DNA from: Opitutales bacterium
GTDB taxonomy: Bacteria > Verrucomicrobiota > Verrucomicrobiia > Opitutales > Opitutaceae
Direction of reading: 5' to 3'
DNA length: 16,297 nt
Assembly (NCBI GenBank): GCA_021772595.1
Contig: JAJFLS010000241.1
Coordinates: 1-16,297 of the forward strand
Both the position numbers and the translations under genes were made by a program. The notes beneath the pieces were generated by a model. The model did not search any database, was not told the DNA's origin, and saw only the letters and a program-made list of their open reading frames with translations. Shown in pieces: positions 1 to 7,556 of the stretch (positions within the stretch are counted from its first letter, which is position 1; every line of letters starts with the position of its first letter).

Positions 1-57
1 ATGCGAATTGTCCTTGAAGTGGAAAAACCATTGAAATCCAGTGACCCAGTAAATTAG
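1..57 (+). CDS. possible 3' end of an upstream gene (partial)
   Basis: The first frame of the plus strand is open from the window edge to a TAG at 55-57, while the other two plus frames stop within about 35 bases. The 18 codons give a short charged peptide ending KSSDPVN. If real, it is the C-terminus of a protein whose body lies outside the window and which converges with the sulfatase. There is too little sequence to assign a family, and an open stretch this short could be chance. Confidence 0.3.
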   Translation: MRIVLEVEKPLKSSDPVN

Positions 58-154
58 GGAGCTTCAGTATTGATGTTGTGGCCGAGTATTGCCAAAGCGG
101 TAAAGGAAAGTTGCTGAAACGAATTGTTACTGTGCGACCGGCGGTTTCGGCTTT

Positions 155-185
155 GGTAGGGAGGACCGGCTCGGTACTCCCTACC
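155..185. repeat. hairpin repeat (GTAGGGAG-type)
   Basis: 155-163 (GGTAGGGAG) pairs perfectly with 177-185 (CTCCCTACC). Inside, ACCG (165-168) pairs with CGGT (172-175) around a GCT loop, with a single G/A mismatch between the two stems. The whole forms one long hairpin followed by TCTAAAAA. It sits between two gene ends that probably converge, so it could serve as a transcription terminator. Related TAGGG...CCCTA structures occur at 2237-2259 and 12333-12358, which points to a dispersed REP-like family. Confidence 0.6.
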
Positions 186-190
186 TCTAA

Positions 191-280
191 AAATGTCCCG
201 CTTGCGCGAAGCGAAAGGTCGAGAGCTCTTGACTCGGCGTAGTTCGAAGAGCGAAGACGGTTGCTCCGGTGATGCTTTAT
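191..280. repeat. REP-like dispersed repeat, copy A
   Basis: The segment starts with a small hairpin (CGCTT/AAGCG, 199-213) and then holds AAGGTCGAGAGCT and GTGATGCTTTAT, which resemble AAGGTCGAGGGCT and GGGATGCTCTAT in the copy at 2381-2430. Non-coding; it lies just downstream of the sulfatase stop. The match is by eye and the limits are approximate. Confidence 0.4.
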
Positions 281-285
281 TTCAA

Positions 286-2007
286 TTACCGACCTGGCGA
301 TATGGAAAACGGCTTGTCGCTTTCGTCGAAGATTTTTCCGTCCGCTGAACTGACTCGAAGTCTTACCTTGTTTGAGGAAATCGCTGGAACTCGCCATGCA
401 AACGTTCCAGTGTGCGGGGCAGTATCGGTAATTACTTTCCAATTACTGCCGTCGTTGTATTCCAGCTTGACGGTTTTCACGCCTACCCAGAAGTCGCTCC
501 AGGAGATGTTTGTAGTTTGGCCTGAACGGAGGATTTCGCCGCCATTGGGATAATAGAGTTGGATGGCGGCTGGTAGTGGGTTGTCTTTCAAGAGCCTTGG
601 TTTGCCTGACAGGGATCGGTCGTCTTCAACCTCTATCATGCGGTCTTGAATCATCTTGCGCATGGATGCTAATACATCCGCATACCGGGGGTCAAAAGCG
701 AGGTTGTTTTCTTCGTAGGGATCATCTTTAACGAGGTATAGCTCTTCCTTGGGTCTGGCGTGATACCGGTGCAGAAATTGTGCAGCTTCTTGATTGGATT
801 GAGCTGCTTGATCCCACGCATTCCAGTCGGCGAAGTAATGTTGGTTTTGCTGGCCAGCTCTAGTATGGCCCTCGCGGAAGACTTTTACGTCCATGTGGGT
901 GGTATTGTAGAACTCGGGGAACAGGTTGAGCATGTATTTCCATTTGTCCGTTCTTACGGCTCGGATGGGATAGACGTTCACAGTCTTGTCGCCTTTGTGG
1001 ACCGTGAAGATCTTGTCACGATGGCTGCCGGTTTCGCCCAGCAATACTTTTTTGAAGGATTTACCATCGATGCCCTCCAAGGCAGGCTCCCCCACGATGT
1101 CGAGAAAGGTCGGGATTAAATCTATCCAACTGACCATGGCGTTGGTGGTTGATTTGGGCTCAATCTTTCCGGGCCATACTGCTATCAACGGAACACGGAC
1201 GCCCGTTTCATAGAGTGACCACTTTCCGAAAGCCCAATTCTGGCCGTGGTCGGACGTGTAGAGGATGAGGGTGTTTTCTTCGTCGAGCTGCCGTTTGACC
1301 AATTCGCGTACTTGGCCAACGGTTGTATCCACATTTTCCACAGACTGGTTATACCGGGCCATCAGTTGACGCGCTTCGGGCGTGTCGAATGTCTTGGGAG
1401 GCAGTACGCTATCTTCGGGCTTGAAGTGAACTTCGTCAGGCTCGATGGGCCAGATCGTGTGCGTGTCTGTCGGGCCAATAAACAGGGCAACCGGTTTTGT
1501 TTTGTCTTCTCGCTTGAGGAGGTACTCTTCCACATTTGCGGGATCCAGAAGGTTGTTGCTGCCTGGAAGCTTCACTACTTCGTCGGGTATGACACCCTTT
1601 CCGTTGCCGTGTGTAATTTTACCCCTGAATACAACCTCATAGCCCGCATCAAGGAGTCGCTGTATTAGACCTTCGGAGGGAGTTCGTTTGTAATTTGAAT
1701 TCTCGTGATTCCCTACGACACCATTTCTATAGGGCATTAGTCCCGACATCAAGGCATGCCGACTAGGGGCACAGGCCGGCGAGGCGACATACGCGCGGGT
1801 GAAGGTCATGCCTTCATCCGCTAACGACTGCATGTGAGGCGTTTTCTGCTCCTTCGAGCCGTAGGCGGTTGAATGATACACGCCATGGTCATCGGCAATA
1901 ATAGCTACGATATTTGGCTTGTCTGCGGCCGACAAATGGATCTCCGCCGCAATAACGAGCAGTATCGCTTTCAGAGTGATGAGGAAGCCTGTCCGTTTTA
2001 TAGTCAT
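286..2007 (-). CDS. secreted type I sulfatase (N-sulfoglucosamine sulfohydrolase-like) with C-terminal Ig-like domain
   Basis: Hydrolyses sulfate esters or N-sulfates, most likely on polysaccharide, after export. Numbered from the ATG at 2007 (573 aa): a signal peptide ends near LSAADKPN; ADDH gives metal-ligand Asp39-Asp40; the sulfatase signature CAPSR starts at Cys79, the residue converted to formylglycine by a separate maturase; SDHG (252-255) is a further metal site. The sequence around the signature resembles heparan N-sulfatases, but the substrate is not certain. Residues about 480-573 form an extra domain opening YPNGGE...SGQTTNISW, typical of beta-sandwich (Kre9/KNH-like) modules. 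The frame stays open upstream to 2064, but the ATG at 2007 puts the signal peptide at the N-terminus and has a GGGAAAG stretch about 8 bases upstream; an ATG at 2022 is an alternative. It is divergent from the GntR operon. No maturase is visible in the window. Confidence 0.93.
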   Translation of the reverse strand: MTIKRTGFLITLKAILLVIAAEIHLSAADKPNIVAIIADDHGVYHSTAYGSKEQKTPHMQSLADEGMTFTRAYVASPACAPSRHALMSGLMPYRNGVVGNHENSNYKRTPSEGLIQRLLDAGYEVVFRGKITHGNGKGVIPDEVVKLPGSNNLLDPANVEEYLLKREDKTKPVALFIGPTDTHTIWPIEPDEVHFKPEDSVLPPKTFDTPEARQLMARYNQSVENVDTTVGQVRELVKRQLDEENTLILYTSDHGQNWAFGKWSLYETGVRVPLIAVWPGKIEPKSTTNAMVSWIDLIPTFLDIVGEPALEGIDGKSFKKVLLGETGSHRDKIFTVHKGDKTVNVYPIRAVRTDKWKYMLNLFPEFYNTTHMDVKVFREGHTRAGQQNQHYFADWNAWDQAAQSNQEAAQFLHRYHARPKEELYLVKDDPYEENNLAFDPRYADVLASMRKMIQDRMIEVEDDRSLSGKPRLLKDNPLPAAIQLYYPNGGEILRSGQTTNISWSDFWVGVKTVKLEYNDGSNWKVITDTAPHTGTFAWRVPAISSNKVRLRVSSADGKIFDESDKPFSISPGR

Positions 2008-2155
2008 AGTCCACTTTCCCATTTTAAGGAAGCTGCGACAATAACATAGTTGATTGCTCTCCAATCATGTGTCGCGAATGCGACCCCATGGCCAGGTTTC
2101 GGTTCCTCTGGGTGAAGGCCATACTGGAGACTGTTTGGGAAAAGAAAACTATAAA

Positions 2156-2192
2156 CATCCCCGGGGAAAGACCTCTCCCTGTCGGTCGACTG
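2156..2192 (-). repeat. dispersed repeat, copy B (inverted relative to copy C)
   Basis: Read on the minus strand this segment carries CAGTCGACCGA, a 15-base spacer, then CCCCGGGGATG. The same two blocks with a 14-base spacer occur on the plus strand at 2388-2423. The two copies therefore form a widely spaced inverted repeat in the sulfatase/GntR intergenic region. Similarity fades on both sides. Confidence 0.6.
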
Positions 2193-2236
2193 ACGCTTCG
2201 CGCCAGCTAGATATTTTGAGAGATTGAGAATACGAG

Positions 2237-2259
2237 TAGGGACGCCTCGTACCACCCTA
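2237..2259. repeat. hairpin repeat (TAGGG/CCCTA)
   Basis: TAGGG (2237-2241) can pair with CCCTA (2255-2259), and ACG/CGT pair inside around CCT. The layout matches the longer hairpin at 155-185, so it is probably a degenerate member of the same family. Confidence 0.45.
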
Positions 2260-2387
2260 GCTCAAAAAGCACTGGATGTGAAAGAAAGAGAATGTGTGAA
2301 ATTAGGGCTAAGCGATGATTGTGGAACCACCGAAATGGTGCCGGTGCAATTGTATTTCTTCTCCTAAATACCTCGCTACCGCTTCGG

Positions 2388-2423
2388 CAGTCGACCGAAG
2401 GTCGAGGGCTTGCCCCGGGGATG
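2388..2423 (+). repeat. dispersed repeat, copy C
   Basis: Holds CAGTCGACCGA (2388-2398) and CCCCGGGGATG (2413-2423), the same blocks as the inverted copy at 2156-2192. Its middle, AAGGTCGAGGGCT, and its tail, GATGCTCTAT, also resemble copy A at 191-280. Confidence 0.6.
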
Positions 2424-2463
2424 CTCTATCTAAAAACAGCTTTCAACTTTTGTAGTTTTGTAA

Positions 2464-2497
2464 TTGACACCCAAGTGTACCGGTACCCACGGTACAC
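2464..2497 (+). promoter_or_regulatory. GntR operator candidate with -35-like TTGACA
   Basis: GTGTACCG (2475-2482) and CGGTACAC (2490-2497) form a perfect 8-bp inverted repeat with a 7-base spacer, ending 9 bases before the GntR start codon. GntR-family operators are usually palindromes with outer GT and AC, as here. TTGACA at 2464-2469 matches a -35 box; no good -10 was seen at 17 bases, so the promoter assignment is weak, but the palindrome would overlap the -10 area. This position suggests autorepression of the downstream operon. Confidence 0.65.
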
Positions 2498-2506
2498 GGA
2501 ACAGAA

Positions 2507-2887
2507 ATGCTTCCGTTCAAAATACAGATTGAGAAAAGCGTACCGGCGAGCGACCAGATTGTGGCGGCGGTGAAGCGCTCGTTGGTTTCGGGGGCTTTGA
2601 GGGCGGGGGATGGATTTCCGTCGGTTCGGGAGATCAGCAAGGTGTTGCGGATTAATCCGAAGACGGCTCAGAAGGCGGCGGCAACGTTGATAGGTGATGG
2701 GATTTTGGAAACGCGTCCGGGGTTAGGCTCGGTGATCACTGATGGCTGGGAGAGTGCGCAGGTGGAAAAGCGTGAGATGGTTCGTCGTCTGATTGACGAG
2801 TTGGCGATGGAATCGCGCATCTGTGGCGTGAGCTTGACCGAGCTAACGCAGGAACTTGAAACGAAATGGAAGGAGCTAGGAGAATGA
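2507..2887 (+). CDS. GntR-family transcriptional regulator, YtrA subfamily
   Basis: Short DNA-binding repressor of 126 aa, the usual size of YtrA-type GntR proteins, which have only a small helical dimerisation tail and typically control an adjacent ABC transporter operon. Residues about 10-77 form the winged helix: DQIVAAVKRSLVSGALRAGD, then PSVREISKVLRINPKTAQKA as the helix-turn-helix, and LETRPGLGSVI as the wing. Residues 80-126 are the helical tail. The stop codon overlaps the ATPase start (ATGA, 2884-2887), so the two genes are translationally coupled. A perfect palindrome just upstream of the gene is the likely autoregulatory site. The effector is unknown. Only a weak ribosome-binding site (GGAACAG) precedes the ATG at 2507. 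Confidence 0.92.
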   Translation: MLPFKIQIEKSVPASDQIVAAVKRSLVSGALRAGDGFPSVREISKVLRINPKTAQKAAATLIGDGILETRPGLGSVITDGWESAQVEKREMVRRLIDELAMESRICGVSLTELTQELETKWKELGE

Positions 2888-3783
2888 GCGAATCGACGAT
2901 CCTCTTTGAGGATGTATCCAAAGTATTCGGCAAGGTTCGCGCCTTGAATGGAGTGAATCTCGAAATTGAGAGGGGCTCGATCTTTTGCCTGCTGGGCGTG
3001 AACGGCGCCGGCAAGTCGACGGCCTTGCGGCTGTTGTTGAATCGAATGCCCCTGAGTTCAGGCGCGATTCGCGTCCTCGGCAAGTCGGCGACGGATTTGA
3101 AGAGCGCGGATTTTTGTCGTATAGCGTACGTCTCTGAGAGTCAGAAGCTTTACGACTGGATGACCTTGGAGGCGCAGATACGTTCGGTTAAGCCGCTGTA
3201 TCCAAAATGGGATGACGATTACTGCGCTAAGTTGATCGAGCTTTTTCGGCTGCCGCTCGATCGGAAGATCAAAACGCTGTCTCGTGGGATGAGAATGAAG
3301 GTGAAGATGTTGCTCGCGTTTTCCATTCAGCCAGAGGTGGTGGTGATGGACGAGCCGTTTTCCGGATTAGATCCGATTGTCCGGCAGGAGTGTATCGAAG
3401 GTTTGATCGACTGGGCAAACGAGGGCGAGCGGACGCTGGTTGTTTCATCGCACGATATCGACGATGTGGAGCCGATTTGCGATCGAGTGGGGATTCTGCA
3501 CGAAGGATCCCTAATTCTGGACGAGTCCTTGGAGTCGCTCAAAGGCAGAACGCGGATGGCGACTTTCCATAGCGACGAAGAAGGGTCGGGCGGCGAGCTA
3601 CCGGAGAGTTGGATCCAGATGAAACGAAAGGGTAGGAGTTACGAGTTTGTGAATACGAGCTATATTGAAGAAGCGAGCCTGACCCGATTGAAGGAGCGGT
3701 TTCCGTCGGCGGGCGATATTAGCTTTCGACCAATGTCTCTAAGGGAACTTTTTGTAAGTGTGGTGAAGAACGTGGAGAATTAA
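2884..3783 (+). CDS. ABC transporter ATP-binding protein
   Basis: Cytoplasmic ATPase subunit of an ABC exporter, 299 aa, partner of the permease encoded 22 bases downstream. Visible motifs: Walker A GVNGAGKST (38-46, Lys44), Q-loop near Gln87, signature LSRGM (132-136) in place of LSGGQ, Walker B VVVMDEP with catalytic Glu157, D-loop SGLD (160-163) and the switch His190 in VVSSHD. The altered signature LSRGM is common in this branch of transporters linked to YtrA-type regulators. The C-terminal about 80 residues form an accessory region after the nucleotide-binding domain. The start at 2884 is preferred over the in-frame ATG at 2866 because AGGAG at 2871-2875 lies 8 bases upstream and because it makes the ATGA overlap with the regulator. 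The transported substrate cannot be deduced. Confidence 0.95.
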   Translation: MSESTILFEDVSKVFGKVRALNGVNLEIERGSIFCLLGVNGAGKSTALRLLLNRMPLSSGAIRVLGKSATDLKSADFCRIAYVSESQKLYDWMTLEAQIRSVKPLYPKWDDDYCAKLIELFRLPLDRKIKTLSRGMRMKVKMLLAFSIQPEVVVMDEPFSGLDPIVRQECIEGLIDWANEGERTLVVSSHDIDDVEPICDRVGILHEGSLILDESLESLKGRTRMATFHSDEEGSGGELPESWIQMKRKGRSYEFVNTSYIEEASLTRLKERFPSAGDISFRPMSLRELFVSVVKNVEN

Positions 3784-3805
3784 GAGCGCTAGCCTGGAAC
3801 GAACT

Positions 3806-5383
3806 ATGAAGCTGTTATATTTGTTGAAAGAGGATTTTAAGCATGTGGCTTGGCTGTTGCTGTTCAATGCGTCCTTGGTGGCGGCGATCACGTTTCCGTT
3901 TACCGAATTGGTAGACGGATTGATCGATGGAAGGACTGGTTTTTCAAGGTTGGAGCGGGTCGGACCATTTATACTTATGCTCTATATCTTCGTTACTGGG
4001 ATTCTTACTCAGCGATTGCTGGGCAAGGATTCGCTTTGCGATGTCGATGCCTTTTGGCTTTCCAAGCCTTTCGATGGTCTGCAGCTTCTCGCGAGCAAAG
4101 GAATCGTTCTGCTCGTCGTGTTTTTTGCGATACCGTGGATGTTTGTTTGGACGGTGGCGACCAATAGCGGGGTGGGAGCTCCATGGGCCGCTTTGATTTG
4201 GCATGGGTATTGGACGCTGTGGTTTGCTCCGGTCCTAGTGTTTTTTGCAGTCCATACCAAAGGGCTTTCGACTATGCTGGTTGGCTCTACCGCTTTTGCG
4301 GCAGTAATGATTATCGGTCATCAATTTTTCTCAACGTTCTATTTCTTTGGAGGCAGGCCGCAGATGGGAGGGTTCTTTCATCTGATCGCCTATCTTGTTT
4401 ATCTTGTTAGCGTGTCCACCGCGATTGTCTTGCCGTTTCTAAATCGCCGCGTCTGGCTTGCTAGACGGATTGCAGGAATCGGGGTACTGATAACGATTGC
4501 GATTCCCTTGCTGGGATTTCAAGGTTATCTTGGGGAAAGCAACCGGATCGTAGAGAACGAAGCAATTGCGCGTTCACTCGTAGTAGAAGAACCTGTTTTT
4601 CGCCTGAATTTCGATGTGGGGAGCCGGAAACATCTGAATATAGAGAAGCGGAACCTAGAGATAGAGGCGGTTCCCGAAAATTTTCTTTTTAATGTAACGG
4701 GCGCGCGCGCTTTATTTCGAGCTCCAGGAGAGTCCGACGTCCATTGGGGGAATAGCCAAAGGAGGAGAATTCCGGGTGTGAGTCCACAAGGGGGAGTCTT
4801 GGCGGAGTTGTTGAGCCGCCTGAATGATTGGGATCTCGAAAGCCTATATAGCATGCGGAAAACGAGTATCGATATTGAAGATAATTTTCAGCTTCGGGGG
4901 CCAGGGGTGCTAGAGGATCGAGACGGTCAGTGGAAGCTCAATGTCGTTCTGGATCGGATAGCAGTCGAGAACGTGACCGTGGTTCCGTTTGAAGACGGAC
5001 GGGAAATAGTCTATGGAGGGATTCGAACGGTGTTGCGACAGACGGGCGCTGCTACTGATTATTTGACGTATATGATAGTCGAATACAGCTACGAGGATTT
5101 TGCATCCGACCCGCCGATTCAGTTTCATCGTTCTGTATTGAAGGAGCGGTTGAATCGGTACTATTTCCTGAAGGGGAAATCGGGTAGACTGTGGAAGCCG
5201 AGAATGGAGCTCTCGCGTATCCGACATCTGGCCCAGTTTGGGCTGCAAAAACGGTTTGGAAACCTGGACGCGATTCAGCCTTTGACAGACGGTGTGGATG
5301 ACGAGGAACTCGAGCTCGTGATAATCGACGTGCGAGATCTCGGCTATCTTAGTCTTGAGGTTGACGCGCGGACTAGCTTGTAG
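3806..5383 (+). CDS. ABC transporter permease with large extracytoplasmic C-terminal domain
   Basis: Membrane subunit of the ABC transporter, 525 aa. Seven hydrophobic segments are visible at about residues 13-33, 51-69, 98-118, 131-149, 153-176, 189-211 and 220-239. The loop DAFWLSKPFDGLQLLASK (81-98) resembles the FWLTRPI...LLAAK motif that I recall from a family of ABC-2-like permeases. Residues about 245-525 are hydrophilic with no further membrane span; with a cytoplasmic N-terminus and seven helices this half would face outward. No known domain is recognised in it. The gene begins 22 bases after the ATPase, so it belongs to the same operon. Only GGAACGA precedes the ATG as a weak ribosome-binding site. 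Whether the complex exports a drug, a lipid or an envelope component is not visible. Confidence 0.85.
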   Translation: MKLLYLLKEDFKHVAWLLLFNASLVAAITFPFTELVDGLIDGRTGFSRLERVGPFILMLYIFVTGILTQRLLGKDSLCDVDAFWLSKPFDGLQLLASKGIVLLVVFFAIPWMFVWTVATNSGVGAPWAALIWHGYWTLWFAPVLVFFAVHTKGLSTMLVGSTAFAAVMIIGHQFFSTFYFFGGRPQMGGFFHLIAYLVYLVSVSTAIVLPFLNRRVWLARRIAGIGVLITIAIPLLGFQGYLGESNRIVENEAIARSLVVEEPVFRLNFDVGSRKHLNIEKRNLEIEAVPENFLFNVTGARALFRAPGESDVHWGNSQRRRIPGVSPQGGVLAELLSRLNDWDLESLYSMRKTSIDIEDNFQLRGPGVLEDRDGQWKLNVVLDRIAVENVTVVPFEDGREIVYGGIRTVLRQTGAATDYLTYMIVEYSYEDFASDPPIQFHRSVLKERLNRYYFLKGKSGRLWKPRMELSRIRHLAQFGLQKRFGNLDAIQPLTDGVDDEELELVIIDVRDLGYLSLEVDARTSL

Positions 5384-5400
5384 CCTCGACCTCGTCGGGG
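5384..5400 (+). terminator. hairpin directly after the permease stop codon
   Basis: CCTCGAC and GTCGGGG can pair (7 bp, one G-T pair) around a CTC loop, starting at the base after the TAG. It may mark the end of the GntR/ABC operon, but no T-run follows, so it is at best a weak intrinsic terminator. The rest of the gap to 5668 shows no gene and no other clear signal. Confidence 0.3.
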
Positions 5401-5668
5401 CGTATCCTGTTAGAAACTTTCTCTTACGTCGCAGCAAATCCAGCGACGCAAATGCGACGGGGAGACAGTGATCGCGCAGCAATGGTGATTTGACTGAGGG
5501 ATTTGGGTACAGAGGGACGGAGGAAAGGAGAGACTAGGGGATCCGTGATTAGCTTTTCAAACTACGCGGGACACTGACGCCTGCGACGGTAGGATTGATT
5601 GGGTAGAGGGATGAGATATCGTCAGCTTGGTTTTGCTAATTCTCACGGTTGTAGAATCATGTTCGGTT

Positions 5669-7294
5669 ATGGTGTCTTTGAGAGTTGTGTGTGTGCTTCC
5701 CCTGCTTTGCGTTAGCTCCTGCGCTTTGGTGAACGTTCAATCGCCGAGGGAACGAATTATCCAGTCGATCCGAGTGACCGACGAAAAAAGTCGCAATGCT
5801 GAGGTGTACGAGGGGGACGATCCGTTATTGTTGAGAGCGGCTAGTCACCCGACATCGAGAAAGGGCGAGGTGAAACGCTATTTCAAAGTCAGGCCTTGGA
5901 GTCTGCCGTATTGCCGTGATGACGACCGGCCCAGTTTGTCTCTTTCCGAAAAACCGGCTTGGCCCAAGCGTAGGCACGCTCCGGCTCTGCGGGAGTTGCT
6001 GAGCGATGAGGATCCTGAGGTAAGAGGTGTCGCGGTGGAGGCGCTGGCGACTTTGCATATCCCGGAGGACATACCTCGAATCGCTGCGCTGATGGACGAT
6101 GAGGCGGAGAGCGGGGCGTCGATCATGGGAGATCTCGTTACCTTCAACCGACACTTGGTACCGAGGGAGTATTTCGCGGACGATGATTCGCTTTGGGATT
6201 TTGAACGTAGGTGGGCGCCCAGAACGGTTTCGGACTATTCTAAAAAGGCGATACACCTGATGACCGGCGAGGTGCTTGATTCGGAGGATTTCGATTCCTG
6301 GTGGGAGAAGAACAGCGAGGCAGAAACCAGTTTGTGGTTCTGGAAAGAGCGCATGCGTCGAGCATTCTCTGTCGCGACGGAGGGCAAACGAGTTGTGCCT
6401 CGCGTTAAGCGAGCTCGCAAGAAGATTGGGAGGGAATTGGCGAAACAATCGGCAGAGGTAGAGGCGAAGGCCCGCCTGCTCTCTCGAAATACACACTCCG
6501 ACTTGTTTGGTATGGGGATTGGGGACTCGATGATGGGGCCCTACACATCGCGGCGCCTGTCTTCGGATCGCTTGATGGAGCTACTTGAAGAGCGAAATCT
6601 CTGGTCCGATGTGGATTGGCGGGTTTGGACAGGCGCTTATGATTCGCTGGTTCGCGTGCTCATGGGGCAAGCGGATGTGTATTTCGAAAGAAAGGACGTT
6701 GCTCAATTGCGGCGAATATGGGAACGCAAGCGTCCGGAAGCCTATAACCCCGACGATTATTTTTGTATCGGTATTTCGAGGCTTCTTGAACCAGCGATTG
6801 AATCGAATATTGATGATTTGAATACGCGAGATGGAATATTAAGGTATGGACTTTCAGGCATTGAACGGGTAGCCCACAGAGGGAAAATAGTTCGAGAACT
6901 CGTACATGTTGGACTGCCTTTGAATGAGGACTATCTCGTGGAGTATTTTTTTAATAATGCTCTGAGGTTTCAAGGAATAGGTCCTGATGTAAGAACGTCG
7001 GTGATGATGGAATTACGAGCCCTTCCACGGACGGAAGTTAAACGCGAGTTGCTTGAGAGGCTTTTGGAGGATCAGCGGTTTACAGCCATCTGGAGAGATG
7101 AGCCTGCGCTGGGAACGCAGGATCGTAAGGAGACCATCCTCACGATCAACGCATTCGCTCAACGAGAATTGATCGAGCCGGAAATAGACCATGAGCCTCT
7201 GTCCAGCTCTCGATGGGCCCAGACGACTGCGAGGGATATGCAATATATAATTAAGGAAGCCCTTCGCATGAAAAATGAAGGAGAACTGAAATAG
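5669..7294 (+). CDS. lipoprotein of unknown function with HEAT-like segment
   Basis: Probable membrane-anchored lipoprotein, 541 aa from the ATG at 5669. Residues 1-17 form a hydrophobic signal with lipobox VSSC (Cys18), followed by a polar mature chain. HAPALRELLSDEDPEVRGVA with the next helix pair reads as a HEAT-like repeat, a helical scaffold usually used for protein binding. The rest is charged and rich in Trp and Arg (SWWEKN, SLWFWKERMRRA) and matches nothing I recognise. The frame is open upstream to a TTG at 5627, but the lipobox spacing supports 5669; there is no clear ribosome-binding site at either start. It lies 285 bases after the permease and could belong to that transcription unit, but nothing proves this. 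Its stop codon lies at the left edge of the esterase-remnant duplication. Confidence 0.75.
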   Translation: MVSLRVVCVLPLLCVSSCALVNVQSPRERIIQSIRVTDEKSRNAEVYEGDDPLLLRAASHPTSRKGEVKRYFKVRPWSLPYCRDDDRPSLSLSEKPAWPKRRHAPALRELLSDEDPEVRGVAVEALATLHIPEDIPRIAALMDDEAESGASIMGDLVTFNRHLVPREYFADDDSLWDFERRWAPRTVSDYSKKAIHLMTGEVLDSEDFDSWWEKNSEAETSLWFWKERMRRAFSVATEGKRVVPRVKRARKKIGRELAKQSAEVEAKARLLSRNTHSDLFGMGIGDSMMGPYTSRRLSSDRLMELLEERNLWSDVDWRVWTGAYDSLVRVLMGQADVYFERKDVAQLRRIWERKRPEAYNPDDYFCIGISRLLEPAIESNIDDLNTRDGILRYGLSGIERVAHRGKIVRELVHVGLPLNEDYLVEYFFNNALRFQGIGPDVRTSVMMELRALPRTEVKRELLERLLEDQRFTAIWRDEPALGTQDRKETILTINAFAQRELIEPEIDHEPLSSSRWAQTTARDMQYIIKEALRMKNEGELK

Positions 7295-7556
7295 CAGGGA
7301 CAGGCTATTTATTTCTATTTCGGGCCTTAGCAGAAGCGTCTTGAGGTGAGGGGTGGTGACTTTGAAGCTTGACCCTCTTCCGATTCGCGGGTTGATGGTG
7401 ATCTCGCTTGAAGACTGCGATGCGATCGACCCGTACAAGCTTGTTCTGAAGGTTCCTCGCGAGCAGCTTCCGGATATCCGGATCGATTGCGGTCTGGATG
7501 ACAACTTGCTGGAGGCATCCCAGCGGCTGGCGAAAGAGCTTTCTGATTCGGATTGA
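7288..7556 (+). pseudogene. remnant of a second esterase locus (internal 655-bp deletion)
   Basis: 7288-7389 is similar (by eye about 80%) to 11259-11363, and 7389-7541 is about 88% identical to 12018-12170 inside the esterase gene. Everything equivalent to 11364-12018 is missing. Both edges of the missing part carry CGCG (11360-11363 and 12015-12018), and one CGCG (7386-7389) remains at the joint, so the copy looks like the product of a microhomology deletion. The joint fuses the two reading frames, giving an open frame from a GTG at 7353 to 7556 (67 aa). It keeps the DCGLDDNLL motif with the acid residue of the esterase triad, but lacks the nucleophile Ser, the His and any signal peptide, so it cannot act as an esterase. 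Most differences in the shared esterase part are silent. Confidence 0.85.

Larger units (their letters stand above)
2008..2506. other. 499-bp divergent intergenic region
   Basis: Lies between the divergent sulfatase and GntR genes and must hold the start signals of both. It contains an inverted pair of a dispersed repeat (2156-2192 and 2388-2423), a TAGGG/CCCTA hairpin (2237-2259) and, next to the GntR gene, a GntR operator candidate. No convincing gene was seen: short open frames here have no protein-like features and overlap the repeats. Confidence 0.7.

Noticed and set aside
60..150. Possible tRNA-like stretch (GCCGAG... AAGCGG).
   Set aside because: No acceptor stem, anticodon loop or TTC arm can be drawn.
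760..1668. Open frames on the plus strand opposite the sulfatase (119, 75, 140 and 65 codons).
   Set aside because: They lie wholly antisense to a gene with clear catalytic motifs and show no domain; they are shadows of its codon pattern.
2004..2255. Minus-strand 83-codon frame upstream of the sulfatase.
   Set aside because: It overlaps two repeat elements and the sulfatase start and has no protein-like features.
5429..5460. GTCGC...GCGAC and CGCAAATGCG repeats after the permease, considered as a small RNA or attachment site.
   Set aside because: The stems are short, no integrase is near, and no second copy was seen.
4910..5482. 190-codon frame antisense to the permease 3' end.
   Set aside because: The plus strand has a full-length gene in an operon with matching codon use; the antisense product shows no domain.
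7353..7556. 67-codon frame read as a small intact gene.
   Set aside because: It is the deletion product of an esterase paralogue, lacking the nucleophile, the His and an export signal; reported as a pseudogene instead.
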